Assembly (NCBI GenBank): GCA_029210665.1
Contig: JARGFN010000005.1
Location: 1-35,058, forward strand
Reading direction: 5' to 3'
Length of the DNA stretch: 35,058 nt
From: Desulfobulbales bacterium
GTDB taxonomy: Bacteria > Desulfobacterota > Desulfobulbia > Desulfobulbales > JAGXFP01
The notes beneath the pieces were generated by a model. It did not search any database and was not told the DNA's origin. It saw only the letters and a program-made list of their open reading frames with translations. This document shows positions 6,272 through 14,335 of the stretch, in pieces. The first letter of the stretch is position 1. Each line of letters opens with the position of its first letter. The position numbers and the translations under genes were made by a program.

Positions 6272-7638
6272 CCGACCAGTTCTCCCAACAAAAGGGTCCG
6301 GACCGCGCCGACCAGATAAAGGGAGCCGGCCACGCAGATCAAATCGTTGCCGCCGGTAATTTGCCGGGCCTTTTCCAGGGCGTTCCCGACCCCATCGACA
6401 CAGATTGTTTTCCCCCGGTGTTCCGCGGCTAAGGCTTCGGCCAGCGCCCCGGGAGAGGCGGAACGCTCCTCCTCCGGTCTGGTGAAGACCAGGATGTCGC
6501 CCAGGGCGGCAATCATCGCCAGTGAGGTTCCATAGTCCTTGTCGGCCATGCTGGCCCAGACCACGACAAGTTTATCGAAATCGTCCCGGGAACGCAGATA
6601 GCCGACCAGTGATGCCACTCCGGCCGGATTGTGGGCGCCGTCAAGCAGGTAGCGCCGATAACCATGCCCGACTCCGGCCGGATCGGGACAAACCGTTTTT
6701 CTCAACCCGGGTTCGCTCAGGCAGAAGCTTTCCAGGCGGCCGGGCCAGATGACCTCGGGCAGGGCGGCCCGGAGCGTCTCCCCGGCAACCGGAAAACCCA
6801 CTTTGCCGAGAATTTCCAGGGCGGCAAGGGCAATAGCGCCGTTGGTCCGCTGGTAGCCGCCGGCCAAGCCGCCCCTGAGACCGGTCAGCGGCTTCCCATG
6901 CCCGATGGGTCGATAGGTCCACCGCCCGTCGGTCTGCTCCGCGCAATCAAAATCGCGACCGAGCAGATAAAGCGGGGCGCCCCGTTCGCGACAGCTCCCC
7001 TCCACCACCGCCAGGCTTTCATCCGCCACCACCCCGGAGACTACCGGCACGCCGGGTTTGATAATCCCCGCCTTCTCGCCGGCCACTTCGGCCAAGGTGT
7101 TGCCGAGGTGCGCTTCGTGGTCCATCGAGACGTTGGTGATGATGGCGACCAGGGGGGTGACGACATTGGTGGCGTCGAGACGGCCGCCCAGTCCCACTTC
7201 CAGGATAACCAGATCGACCTGTTGCTCGGCAAACCAGAGCAGGGCGAGGGCGGTGGTGAATTCAAAATAGGTGATCCGGGGTAAGCAATCACCGGGACCA
7301 CGGGGCAAGCGGTTACCGGCCAGGGAATTTCTGATCGCGGTGGCATGTTCGGCAAATTCCCGCTCGGAAATATAGGTGTGATTGATCCGAAACCTCTCCC
7401 GGACCGACGAAAGATGCGGCGAGGTATAGAGGCCGACCTTGTAACCGGCCGCGGCCAGAATCGTCAGGAGATGGGCCGCCACCGACCCCTTGCCGTTGGT
7501 GCCCGCCACATGGATGAATCTTAATTTTTCCTGGGGCCGGCCGACGCTCTCCAGAAAGGCGGACATCGAATCGAGCCCCAGCTTGATCTTGAAAAATTGC
7601 AGGTCGTCGAGATATGACCAGGCTTGCCGGTAATCCAT
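6268..7638 (-). CDS. folC: Bifunctional folylpolyglutamate / dihydrofolate synthase
   Basis: A 456-residue Mur-ligase-family enzyme that adds glutamate to dihydropteroate and to folates, in the cytoplasm. Seen motifs are the ATP-binding VAGTNGKGSV (about 44-53), the TSPHLSSVRERFRIN loop, LDATNVVTP, and the catalytic stretch ITNVSMDHEAHLGNTLAEVAGEKAGIIK. The C-terminal domain has LLDGAHNPAG. Length is close to the usual 420-450. It starts inside the TGA of the helicase gene (TGATG at 7640-7636) and its stop overlaps the small HNH gene, so the three genes form one coupled unit. GTP cyclohydrolase FolE2, the entry enzyme of the same pathway, is encoded separately at 16999. Confidence 0.95.
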   Translation of the reverse strand: MDYRQAWSYLDDLQFFKIKLGLDSMSAFLESVGRPQEKLRFIHVAGTNGKGSVAAHLLTILAAAGYKVGLYTSPHLSSVRERFRINHTYISEREFAEHATAIRNSLAGNRLPRGPGDCLPRITYFEFTTALALLWFAEQQVDLVILEVGLGGRLDATNVVTPLVAIITNVSMDHEAHLGNTLAEVAGEKAGIIKPGVPVVSGVVADESLAVVEGSCRERGAPLYLLGRDFDCAEQTDGRWTYRPIGHGKPLTGLRGGLAGGYQRTNGAIALAALEILGKVGFPVAGETLRAALPEVIWPGRLESFCLSEPGLRKTVCPDPAGVGHGYRRYLLDGAHNPAGVASLVGYLRSRDDFDKLVVVWASMADKDYGTSLAMIAALGDILVFTRPEEERSASPGALAEALAAEHRGKTICVDGVGNALEKARQITGGNDLICVAGSLYLVGAVRTLLLGELVG

Positions 7639-9839
7639 CAGCCGATGATCTCCAGTTTGGCATAATCGAGATGGAGGGTTTTGCGGCCATGGCGCGGAAA
7701 GAACACCTCGACCGACCTTTTCCCGCTTGTTTTCTCGATCCTGCCCTCGCCGAAAAAGGGGTGCCTGACCGTGACGCCTTCGGTCAGCAGATTGATATCC
7801 GGCGCTCCGCCGCGTCCCGCGCCGCCTTGCCGGGCGGGCGGCGATAGCTTGCTTCGGGCCATGGTTGTCCCGCCGCCCGGACCGCTGTCCAGCAGGGCCG
7901 GGGAAAGCTCGGCCAGAAAGGGCGACATCCCGCCGGCCCGGCTCTGACGATCAAAGGACATCACCTCCCGGGGATAGGAGAGATAGAGCATTTTACGGGC
8001 CCGGGTGGCGGCGACATAGAACATCCGCCGCTCCTCTTCCCACTCGGCCGTCATGAACGGCTGGCAGGACGGAAAACGGCCGGCCGCCAGATTGATCACG
8101 AAAACATGGTCCCATTCGAGCCCCTTGGCGGAATGGATAGTCGAGAGGATCACCTGGGCCGGGGGGGAGCCCAACCGGCCGCCCAACGATTCATCGGTCG
8201 TTTCGGGGGGGTCGAGGGTGGTATCGTCGAGCAGGGACTGGAGGTCGCCGTAACCGGAAATCAGCTGGCGCAGCTGGTCAAGATCGCGGCTTCTGGTCGG
8301 ATAATCATCATGGTAGATCCGCTCGAAAATTTCCCGATAGTACTCCATCACCATATCGAAAATCGCCACCGGTTCAAGACCGGGCGCCCGCAACTTCAGC
8401 AGCAGCTCAACAAGTTTATCGAGACCGGCCCGCCAGCTTTTACCGGCCGGGAAAGCGCGGATTGCCTCAAGGGGGTCCTCATTCGCCCGGATCCGGTCGA
8501 GGACATTGCGGGCCGTCTTGGGGCCGACCTTGTCGAGCAGCAACAGGATGCGGTTCCAGGAAAGATGGTCGCCGGGATTGCCGGTCACCCGCAGGTAGGC
8601 GAGAACGTCCTTAATATGGGCCGACTCGGTCAGTTTCAGCCCTCCCCTCTTTTCAAACTGAACCTGCCGGTTGGTCAGCTCCAGCTCCAGCTTGTAGGAA
8701 TGAAAGCCGGAGCGGAACAGCACGGCAATCTCATCGGCGGGCACATCCCGGCCGCGCAGCTCGACGATCTGTTCGGCCACCCGGCGGGCCTGGGCCGCTT
8801 CGTCCAGGGTTCCCTGGAGCCGCGGCTTGGCGCCGCCATCGATATTGCTGAAGAGTTTCTTGCTGTACTTTTCCTCGGCCTTGTCGATAATGGCATTGGT
8901 CAGCGCCAGAATCGCCTGGGTGCTGCGATAGTTCTCCTCGAGCCGCACCACCCTGGTGCCGGGGAAGACCTTGGGAAAGTCCATGATATTGCGGAAATCG
9001 GCGCCGCGGAAACTGTAGATCGACTGGGAATCGTCGCCGACCACCATGACATTGTTATGACCCGCCGCGACCAGCCTGACGATATCGGCCTGGATCGGAT
9101 TGGTATCCTGATACTCATCGACCAGGACATGATTGAAGCGCTCGGCGATCTCCTCGCGGACCCGCGGCACCTCGGTCATCACCCGCCGCAGATTGACCAG
9201 GAGGTCGTCGTAATCCATCAAACCGTGCTCAAGCTTGAACTTCCGGAAATCAGCGAAGATCCTCTCCAGCTCCGAGCGGTACTCCTCCAGATGGCTGTAC
9301 TGGTCGGCAATGACCGTTTCGATATCGGTGCATTTATTCACCGAACGGGAGAGAAGATTGCAGACCACCCTTTTCGAGGGAAACCGTTTCCCGGAACCGC
9401 CCAGCTCCAGCGAGGATTTAATCAAATTGATAATCCCCTCGGAGTCGGAACGGTCGAGAATCGTGAAGTTCGGCGCGTAGCCGAGATGATGCCCGTAGCG
9501 CCGCAGAAGTATATTGGCCATGGCATGGAAGGTGCCGCCGGTGACCTTCCGGCCGGGATCGTTGATCAACCGGCCGGCCCGTTCGATCATCTCCTGGGCC
9601 GCCTTGCGGGTGAAGGTCAGCAGCAGGATATTGTCGGCCGCCACCCCCTGTTCGATCAGGTAGGCCATCCGGTAGACCAGGGTGCGGGTCTTGCCGGTGC
9701 CGGCCCCGGCGATGACCAGGACCGGCGCACCCATGCAGGTGGCCGCTTCGAGCTGGGCGCGGTTCAGATCGCCGGCCCGGAAAGCGCCCCGAGCCCCGGC
9801 CCGATCTTGATTTTGTGAAGGGAAAAGAGATGGTTGCAT
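7638..9839 (-). CDS. UvrD/PcrA-type ATP-dependent DNA helicase
   Basis: A 733-residue superfamily 1A 3'-5' helicase used in repair and replication restart. Motifs in order: Walker A AGAGTGKTRT, Ia LLLTFTRKAAQEM, II DEYQDTN, III DDSQSIYSFRGAD, IV EENYRST, V STIHSAKGLEWDHVFVI and VI YVAATRARK. A C-terminal Tudor-like tail (GVTVRHPFFGEGRIEK ... VFFPRHGRKTL) resembles that of PcrA. I chose ATG 9839 (MQPSLFPSQ); the frame extends 13 codons further to a TTG. No Shine-Dalgarno is seen and the region before ATG is very AT-rich, suggesting a short leader or leaderless start. First gene of the uvrD-folC-HNH unit. Confidence 0.92.
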   Translation of the reverse strand: MQPSLFPSQNQDRAGARGAFRAGDLNRAQLEAATCMGAPVLVIAGAGTGKTRTLVYRMAYLIEQGVAADNILLLTFTRKAAQEMIERAGRLINDPGRKVTGGTFHAMANILLRRYGHHLGYAPNFTILDRSDSEGIINLIKSSLELGGSGKRFPSKRVVCNLLSRSVNKCTDIETVIADQYSHLEEYRSELERIFADFRKFKLEHGLMDYDDLLVNLRRVMTEVPRVREEIAERFNHVLVDEYQDTNPIQADIVRLVAAGHNNVMVVGDDSQSIYSFRGADFRNIMDFPKVFPGTRVVRLEENYRSTQAILALTNAIIDKAEEKYSKKLFSNIDGGAKPRLQGTLDEAAQARRVAEQIVELRGRDVPADEIAVLFRSGFHSYKLELELTNRQVQFEKRGGLKLTESAHIKDVLAYLRVTGNPGDHLSWNRILLLLDKVGPKTARNVLDRIRANEDPLEAIRAFPAGKSWRAGLDKLVELLLKLRAPGLEPVAIFDMVMEYYREIFERIYHDDYPTRSRDLDQLRQLISGYGDLQSLLDDTTLDPPETTDESLGGRLGSPPAQVILSTIHSAKGLEWDHVFVINLAAGRFPSCQPFMTAEWEEERRMFYVAATRARKMLYLSYPREVMSFDRQSRAGGMSPFLAELSPALLDSGPGGGTTMARSKLSPPARQGGAGRGGAPDINLLTEGVTVRHPFFGEGRIEKTSGKRSVEVFFPRHGRKTLHLDYAKLEIIG

Positions 9840-9954
9840 ATAAAAAACAATTAAATTAAAGGGTTGTAACTTCGCCAAAAGTCCACAATCCAGATGTGAT
9901 TGCAGGGGCGGACCTTGTATTTACCACAGGCGCAAAGGCGGTGCAACGGGAGTT

Positions 9955-10005
9955 CATGGGAGATTGGCCAATCCTGGGCGGCTTATCCCGTGATCGGTTA
10001 CGCGG
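9955..10005 (+). repeat. Family C repeat, copy 1
   Basis: About 50 bp including GGGAGATTGGCCAATCCTGG and ATCCCGTGATCGGTTAC. It matches 18274-18323 (same strand) and 16786-16826 (reverse). It occupies the 263-nt divergent gap 9840-10102, which otherwise shows no gene. Confidence 0.75.
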
Positions 10006-10102
10006 CAACAAATTGGATTGACGCACTTTCTCGGACAAGTTATCTTACCGGGTTGAAGCCCACCTTTCCGCGACAACTATGGAAAAGAGACCGAATACCG
10101 CG

Positions 10103-10501
10103 ATGACCAGCGATAACTTCAAGGAAATATTCACCGCCAACCTGCTCGGCGAACTGCTCCCAGACCAACGAACCGACCAGTTCTTCGAGGCTCTTTACGG
10201 CGATGTCGAGGAAGGAGCATACAACATCCGCCTCAGTTATGAAGGCCGTGATCCCGACCGGAAAGTTCTGCATTTCAAGCTGAATCTCGCCGAGCGCCCC
10301 GGCAAATGCCTGGCCTGCCATCTGACCCAGGGATTACCCGAGGTCTTCGCCAGGCACCCGATTATCGACATCGCCGGCCTCGTCGCCAAAATAGACCAAC
10401 ACCTCGGCGACAAGGGGTCCTGCGGCCCATGGCGTCTCGGTCCGACCGAGACCATCTCCCGAAAACTCTACGCGGTCCCCCTAGCCATCGAGCTTGACTG
10501 A
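10103..10501 (+). CDS. Conserved hypothetical protein ('pancreas/duodenum homeobox protein 1'-labelled family)
   Basis: A 132-residue cytoplasmic protein. Homologues in Desulfobacterota are often labelled 'pancreas/duodenum homeobox protein 1', a name with no functional meaning. It matches my memory of that family in the segments NFKEIFTANLLGELLP, RTDQFFEALYGDVEEGAYNIRL, RPGKCLACHLTQGLPEVFARHPIIDIAGLVAKID and SRKLYAVPLAIELD. Two Cys lie in KCLAC and one in KGSCG, a possible metal or redox site (inference). No helix-turn-helix or homeodomain is visible. Start ATG 10103 is chosen to fit family length; ATG 10079 is an alternative. Its 3' end overlaps the convergent PHP gene by 21 nt. Confidence 0.75.
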   Translation: MTSDNFKEIFTANLLGELLPDQRTDQFFEALYGDVEEGAYNIRLSYEGRDPDRKVLHFKLNLAERPGKCLACHLTQGLPEVFARHPIIDIAGLVAKIDQHLGDKGSCGPWRLGPTETISRKLYAVPLAIELD

Positions 10502-11302
10502 CGACTCCCCAAAGACCTCGGCCAGCATCCCGAATTGCCCCACATCTTCAGGGCGATGGGCGTCGGAACCCACCGCCAGCGGAATATCGCGCCGCACCGC
10601 CGCCTCGATAATATCCAGGGCCGGAAACGGCGCACCGCGCATCCGGCACCCGGAAACGTTGACTTCCAGGGCCATGCCCCGTTCGACCATCGCCGCGAGG
10701 ATCATCTCGATCCGGAGGTAATGGCCCCGCTCAAGGCGGATTTGCGGATGATACCGCAGGACCGCGTCAAGATGACAGACGACCTGGGCCGGTACAGTCC
10801 GCACCGCCTCCAGAAGGGTATCGAAATAAGCCGAGACCACCTTGGCCACCCCGGCCCGGCCAAGAACTTCCAGATTATAAGGTTTGCGGCTGACCAGATT
10901 GTAATGACGGTCCCCGATTCTCATGAAATGGTAGGAAACCGCGATCCGGTCCCAGGGGTACTCGGCCAGTTTCTCAAGAATTTCGCGGTGTCGCTCCGGA
11001 TTATAGCCCGTCTCGACCCCCAGCCCGATGAACAGCTTGTCCCCATACTTCTCCCGCAGCCGGTTACCCTCCGCGAAATAACGATCAAAATCCCCGGGGT
11101 TCAACCAGGTACGCTCGAAATAATTAATCCCGACCTCGAGATGCTCCAGGAAAAAGAGCCTCTCCAAGCCCCGCTGGATGGCGGCCTTGACGTACTCCTC
11201 CATGCTTCCCGAAGCGTGCCGGCAAAGGGTGGTGTGGACATGGCCGTCGGTTTTCAGATCGAGTTTGATAAGATACCCTCCCGGTACTTTTCGCGACGCC
11301 AT
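10481..11302 (-). CDS. PHP-domain phosphatase, histidinol-phosphatase-like
   Basis: A 273-residue PHP-family phosphoesterase of the HisK type, which hydrolyses histidinol phosphate or a similar sugar/alcohol phosphate using three metals. Metal-site motifs: DGHVHTTLCRHA, FLEHL, GLGVETGYNPERH, VSYHF, VVCHLDAV and GSDAHRPEDVG. Length fits HisK (about 265-275). No other histidine-biosynthesis gene is near, so a housekeeping substrate other than histidinol phosphate is possible. The start is uncertain: ATG 11302 (or TTG 11305) lies just downstream of repeat D and lacks a ribosome-binding site. A strong GGAGGG sits a few codons into the frame, so the native start may be further downstream. Confidence 0.87.
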   Translation of the reverse strand: MASRKVPGGYLIKLDLKTDGHVHTTLCRHASGSMEEYVKAAIQRGLERLFFLEHLEVGINYFERTWLNPGDFDRYFAEGNRLREKYGDKLFIGLGVETGYNPERHREILEKLAEYPWDRIAVSYHFMRIGDRHYNLVSRKPYNLEVLGRAGVAKVVSAYFDTLLEAVRTVPAQVVCHLDAVLRYHPQIRLERGHYLRIEMILAAMVERGMALEVNVSGCRMRGAPFPALDIIEAAVRRDIPLAVGSDAHRPEDVGQFGMLAEVFGESSVKLDG

Positions 11303-11309
11303 CAAAAAA

Positions 11310-11367
11310 GATGAGTTCGCAAAAACTCGAAAAAAGCTGTCATTTCGAACGCATGTGAGAAATCTTA
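11310..11367 (-). repeat. Family D dispersed repeat, copy 2
   Basis: Reverse complement of 86-142, from GATGAGTTCGCAAAAACTCG to GCATGTGAGAAATCTTA. The stretch 11337-11416 is itself an inverted pair: GTCATTTCGAACGC ... GAGAAATC against GATTTCTCCGG ... TCGAAATGAC. The type GTCATTTCGAACG...GAGAAATC is widespread in bacterial intergenic regions. Confidence 0.75.
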
Positions 11368-11447
11368 TTCTTTAACCTATTGGAACTATTGTGATTTCTC
11401 CGGTTGGTCGAAATGACATTGTGGCGATCCCGCCTTTTTGCGACGCC

Positions 11448-11480
11448 AAAAAAAGGGACCCGCCTTTGCAAAGACGCGCC
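11448..11480 (-). terminator. Intrinsic terminator of the 64-aa ORF
   Basis: On the minus strand CGTCTT and AAGGCG pair around TGCA, extended by GC-rich flanks, and are followed by CCC and seven T residues. It lies about 30 nt past the stop of the gene at 11512-11706. Confidence 0.6.
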
Positions 11481-11511
11481 CCTGGCCGTGCAACTTGCGG
11501 AACATCAAGGC

Positions 11512-11706
11512 TCAGGCGTTGCCCCACGGAAAATAATGAACCTCGCCATTATACTCCGAGGTGTCGCATATCCTGCCCAACCCCAATTCCATATCGCCGT
11601 CCATGTTCTCAACCGCCACGGCAAGAGCCTCGCCATCGGAAAGGTGAAAAACGATCGTATTTGCCCTGCTCAGATCAACCGCTCTAGTGAATATTTTATG
11701 TTTCAC
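11512..11706 (-). CDS. Small hypothetical protein (64 aa)
   Basis: A 64-residue soluble protein beginning MKHKIFTRAVDLSRANTIVF and ending YNGEVHYFPWGNA. It starts at GTG 11706 with GAGGT placed about 8 nt upstream and is followed by a terminator, so it looks like a genuine monocistronic gene. It is acidic in the middle (VENMDGDMELGLGRICD) and has one Cys. There is no signal peptide or membrane segment. I do not recognise the family. The neighbours, a PHP phosphatase and a rhomboid protease, give no clear hint. Confidence 0.65.
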   Translation of the reverse strand: MKHKIFTRAVDLSRANTIVFHLSDGEALAVAVENMDGDMELGLGRICDTSEYNGEVHYFPWGNA

Positions 11707-11839
11707 CTGTTTTACCTCGCTATTGTCGCTTTATCGGTTTTTAGAAATTAGTCACGATTAGCCGTTTGGCAAGCCGGCTCGACAAAAAGAAAGGATCGGG
11801 AAACCGGGCGAGGCATGCGGGGGATGGGGAGAGAAAGGG

Positions 11840-12529
11840 TTAGCCCCTGCCCTTCAGTCTCTCCTTGAACAGGTTGATCAGCAGCAGTCCCGCCGCGAAA
11901 CCGCCGATATGGGCCCACCAGGCGATGCCGCCGGCGCCGCTCCCCTCGGCCGCCGTCATATAGGTGGTGTACCCCTGCATGATCTGGAGGAGAATCCACA
12001 GGCCCAGGAAGACAAAGGCCGGCAGTTCGATCATATAGAAGAAAAAGAAAATCGGCACCACGGCCAGAATCCTGGCCCGGGGGTACAGGAGAAAATAGGC
12101 GCCAAGCACCCCGGCGATCGCGCCGCTGGCCCCGACCAGAGGCACCGGCGAGGCGGGGCTCGCCATGGCCTGGGCCAGGACCGAAACCGTTCCGCAGAGC
12201 AAATAGAAGAGCAGATAACGGCGGTGGCCCATGCTGTCCTCGACATTGTCGCCGAAGATCCACAGCATCCACATATTGGAGAGCAGATGGAGGAAGCCGC
12301 CGTGCAAAAACATCGATGAATAGACCGGCATAAAGCGGTCAAGATCCAGAAAGTTCTCGCTCTGGGCAGCCATGAAGCGGACCGGCACGAAACCGTAGGC
12401 CCGGATGAAGTCGTCCAGCCCGGGCCCCAGCTGGAGTTCGAGGATGAAAACCAGGACATTGACCAGAATCAGGCCGGCGTTGACCGCCGGCAGGCGCCGG
12501 GCCGGAATATTGTCTTTAAGCGGAATCAA
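11840..12529 (-). CDS. Rhomboid-family intramembrane serine protease
   Basis: A 229-residue polytopic inner-membrane protease that cleaves membrane helices. The catalytic dyad is visible: Ser135 in GASGAIAG (133-140) and His207 in AHIGGF. The oxyanion-side HGGFLHLLSNMWML (76-89) carries the conserved His and Asn. Six hydrophobic segments fit the basic bacterial fold, with no extra cytoplasmic domain. It starts 12 nt after the stop of the histidine-kinase-like gene, so the two probably share a transcript. Substrate unknown. Similar rhomboids are common and are often not in conserved operons. Confidence 0.92.
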   Translation of the reverse strand: MIPLKDNIPARRLPAVNAGLILVNVLVFILELQLGPGLDDFIRAYGFVPVRFMAAQSENFLDLDRFMPVYSSMFLHGGFLHLLSNMWMLWIFGDNVEDSMGHRRYLLFYLLCGTVSVLAQAMASPASPVPLVGASGAIAGVLGAYFLLYPRARILAVVPIFFFFYMIELPAFVFLGLWILLQIMQGYTTYMTAAEGSGAGGIAWWAHIGGFAAGLLLINLFKERLKGRG

Positions 12530-12541
12530 GCGCCACTCCCG

Positions 12542-13936
12542 TCAGGCGTGGTCGGGATTAGCCGCCTCGACGGTGGCGAGCGGCGGCGGCACTGGCAGAA
12601 CGAAGAAGAAATTATTACCCTCCTCCACCGGCTCGCAACCGACCCGGCCGCCATGGATCTCGACCACCTGCTTGATGAAGGAAAGCCCGTGCCCGGTTCC
12701 CGAACTGCCGGAGGCATTGGCGCCCCGGAACCCGTCCTCGAAGATCCGGGACAACTCGGCCTGGCGAAGATGGCGACCGGTGGTAAAAACATTAAACTTG
12801 ATGCCGGACATGCCCGGGCCGAAAAAGTCGGGGTAGAATTCCCAGCCATAGGCCAGGGCCTTGCGCCGGCTGCCGTCTTTCCTGGTAATCTCCTCGGCAT
12901 ACTTGACCCCGTTCGAGAAAAGGTTGGCGTAAACCTGGGAGAGCAGACCGATATCGACGGTCAGATAGATTTCCACCTCCATGCCGGTGGGGTGCTCCAC
13001 TTCGATCCCATAGAGCTCGAACCGTTTCTGGTAATTTTCGAGCTGGGGGCGGATGATCTCCGATCCGACCGAACACAGCCTGGTTTTAAGGACCAGGTGG
13101 CCTTCCTTGAAATGATCCCGCCGGAAGAGGCTCTCCAGGAATAGCGAGGTATTGACATGGTGGTCCAGCAGCTGGCGATGATTCTCGGCGAATTCCGCCT
13201 GGAGTTCAAGCAACCGGGTCCGGACGTTTTGCCCGGCGGGCGGCGGTTCACCGGCGGGCGGCAGCTCCTCGACAAGGCCGGCAAGGCGGTCGAGATTCTT
13301 GCGGAGCTGGTTGAAAAGATGCCGAAAATACATATTGGGAATGATGACGTTGTGCTCGATGTCCATGACCAGATTGTTAATGAATTCCAGGTGCCGGATA
13401 TTCTGCTGGACCAGCCGGCGATTATGGAGGTTATGGGCGATCCGGTTGGTGTACTTGCCGAAAAAGAAATAGTCGGCCGCCGTCATCTCCCCCTGCGGCG
13501 AGACCTCAAGCATCCCCAGCAGCCGGCCTTGCAGAAAGCGGACCGGGGTATCTTCCGAATCGTAATGTTTGCGGGCAATCGGGACCAGATAGGAATCGCC
13601 GTGCTCATAAGGACTCTTGCGCGGTTCCAGATACGGAGGGGCGGGACTCGGTTCGGGAAGCAAACCTTTCAGGGAATCGCAGACCAATTCGAACCTATCG
13701 GTGTTGATATCGAGCAGATATAGCCTGACCTGCAGATCCAGGTACAGATTGGGGACCGCCACGCAAATCCGGTAAAAATCCTGCAAGCTGTCGAATTCCT
13801 GGGCAAGATCAAAAAAAGTCTTGAGGATATCGTTCTGCCGGCGGGTGAAACGGTAGGTCTGATAATCGGCCTCCTTCTTCCTGACCCGTTGATGAATGTA
13901 GTGCAGGTCACTGGCGGCCTTTTCCGGTTTGGCCAT
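12542..13936 (-). CDS. Histidine-kinase-like protein with degenerate catalytic domain
   Basis: A 464-residue cytoplasmic protein. Residues 30-165 look GAF-like (KTFFDLAQEFDSLQDFYRI; VRLYLLDIN). Residues 180-270 form a long helical dimerisation region with a candidate phosphoacceptor His195 in EHNVIIP, an H-x4-P spacing but with Asn instead of the usual acidic residue after His. The ATPase domain has an N box (QVYANLFSNGVKY, 334-346) and a G2 box (GTGHGL, 413-418). The expected DxGxG segment reads FNVFTTGRHL (381-390), so the key Asp is absent. It may bind nucleotide weakly or act as a sensor scaffold (inference). No response regulator is adjacent. It is followed closely by the rhomboid gene; upstream lies a 399-nt repeat-filled gap. 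Confidence 0.75.
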   Translation of the reverse strand: MAKPEKAASDLHYIHQRVRKKEADYQTYRFTRRQNDILKTFFDLAQEFDSLQDFYRICVAVPNLYLDLQVRLYLLDINTDRFELVCDSLKGLLPEPSPAPPYLEPRKSPYEHGDSYLVPIARKHYDSEDTPVRFLQGRLLGMLEVSPQGEMTAADYFFFGKYTNRIAHNLHNRRLVQQNIRHLEFINNLVMDIEHNVIIPNMYFRHLFNQLRKNLDRLAGLVEELPPAGEPPPAGQNVRTRLLELQAEFAENHRQLLDHHVNTSLFLESLFRRDHFKEGHLVLKTRLCSVGSEIIRPQLENYQKRFELYGIEVEHPTGMEVEIYLTVDIGLLSQVYANLFSNGVKYAEEITRKDGSRRKALAYGWEFYPDFFGPGMSGIKFNVFTTGRHLRQAELSRIFEDGFRGANASGSSGTGHGLSFIKQVVEIHGGRVGCEPVEEGNNFFFVLPVPPPLATVEAANPDHA

Positions 13937-13950
13937 GTTCCTCGAATCCT

Positions 13951-14080
13951 GATGAGTTCGTAAAAACTCAAAAAACCCTTCGCCAGGCTCAGGGTGTGCG
14001 GAATAACTTGTTGATTTAACGTTGTGCCGAGCTTGTCGAAGTGCGCTCCGCTAATCTTCGCTGATCTGGCGAGTTTTTGC
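13951..14080. repeat. Repeat remnants: family D start and an inverted CTTCG-type pair
   Basis: Begins with GATGAGTTCGTAAAAACTCA, like family D. It continues with the inverted pair CCCTTCGCCAGGCTCAGGGTG and GTGCCGAGCTTGTCGAAGTG about 50 bp apart, and ends with GCGAGTTTTTGCGGG, a reverse family D start. It therefore looks like one composite bounded by inverted D-type ends. The gap 13937-14335 holds this and the family E element and no supported gene. Confidence 0.6.
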
Positions 14081-14096
14081 GGGTTTGTCACATTTT

Positions 14097-14318
14097 CCTG
14101 AATCCGTGACGGCTTAGTGGGGGATTTTGCTTTATCCGTTTGTTGTTACGTGAAATAATGGTCTTTTCATTGAGTCGCCAAGATTCACCCCGCCGCCCTG
14201 CGGGACGCCCGATAACGGCGCATCTGCCGCGTTGACAACTCGTTGATATACCATTAGTATTATCAACATCGTTGCCGCCTTGCATCCGCACCGTTCTCGA
14301 GCGCTCACGGATTCAGGA
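14097..14318. mobile_element. Family E MITE-like element (222 bp)
   Basis: Bounded by inverted ends TCCTGAATCCGTGA and TCACGGATTCAGGA. The right 65 bp is almost identical, in reverse complement, to 34995-35058. The interior contains GGTATATCAACGAGTTGTCAA on the minus strand and a 67-codon open frame without family resemblance. No transposase is present, so it would be non-autonomous. It lies between pyrR and the histidine-kinase-like gene. Confidence 0.7.
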
Positions 14319-14335
14319 TTTTAGCCGCCGATAAA

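Noticed and set aside
8106-9818. A 570-codon open frame on the plus strand
   Set aside because: It lies wholly antisense to the UvrD-type helicase gene, which has all its motifs. The frame is a by-product of high GC and shows no family resemblance.
10103-10501. Homeobox function suggested by the family's common label
   Set aside because: There is no homeodomain or helix-turn-helix pattern in the sequence; the label is a propagated misnomer.
14088-14291. A 67-codon minus-strand ORF inside the family E element
   Set aside because: It is made of repeat sequence, runs past the element's inverted end and resembles no transposase or known protein.
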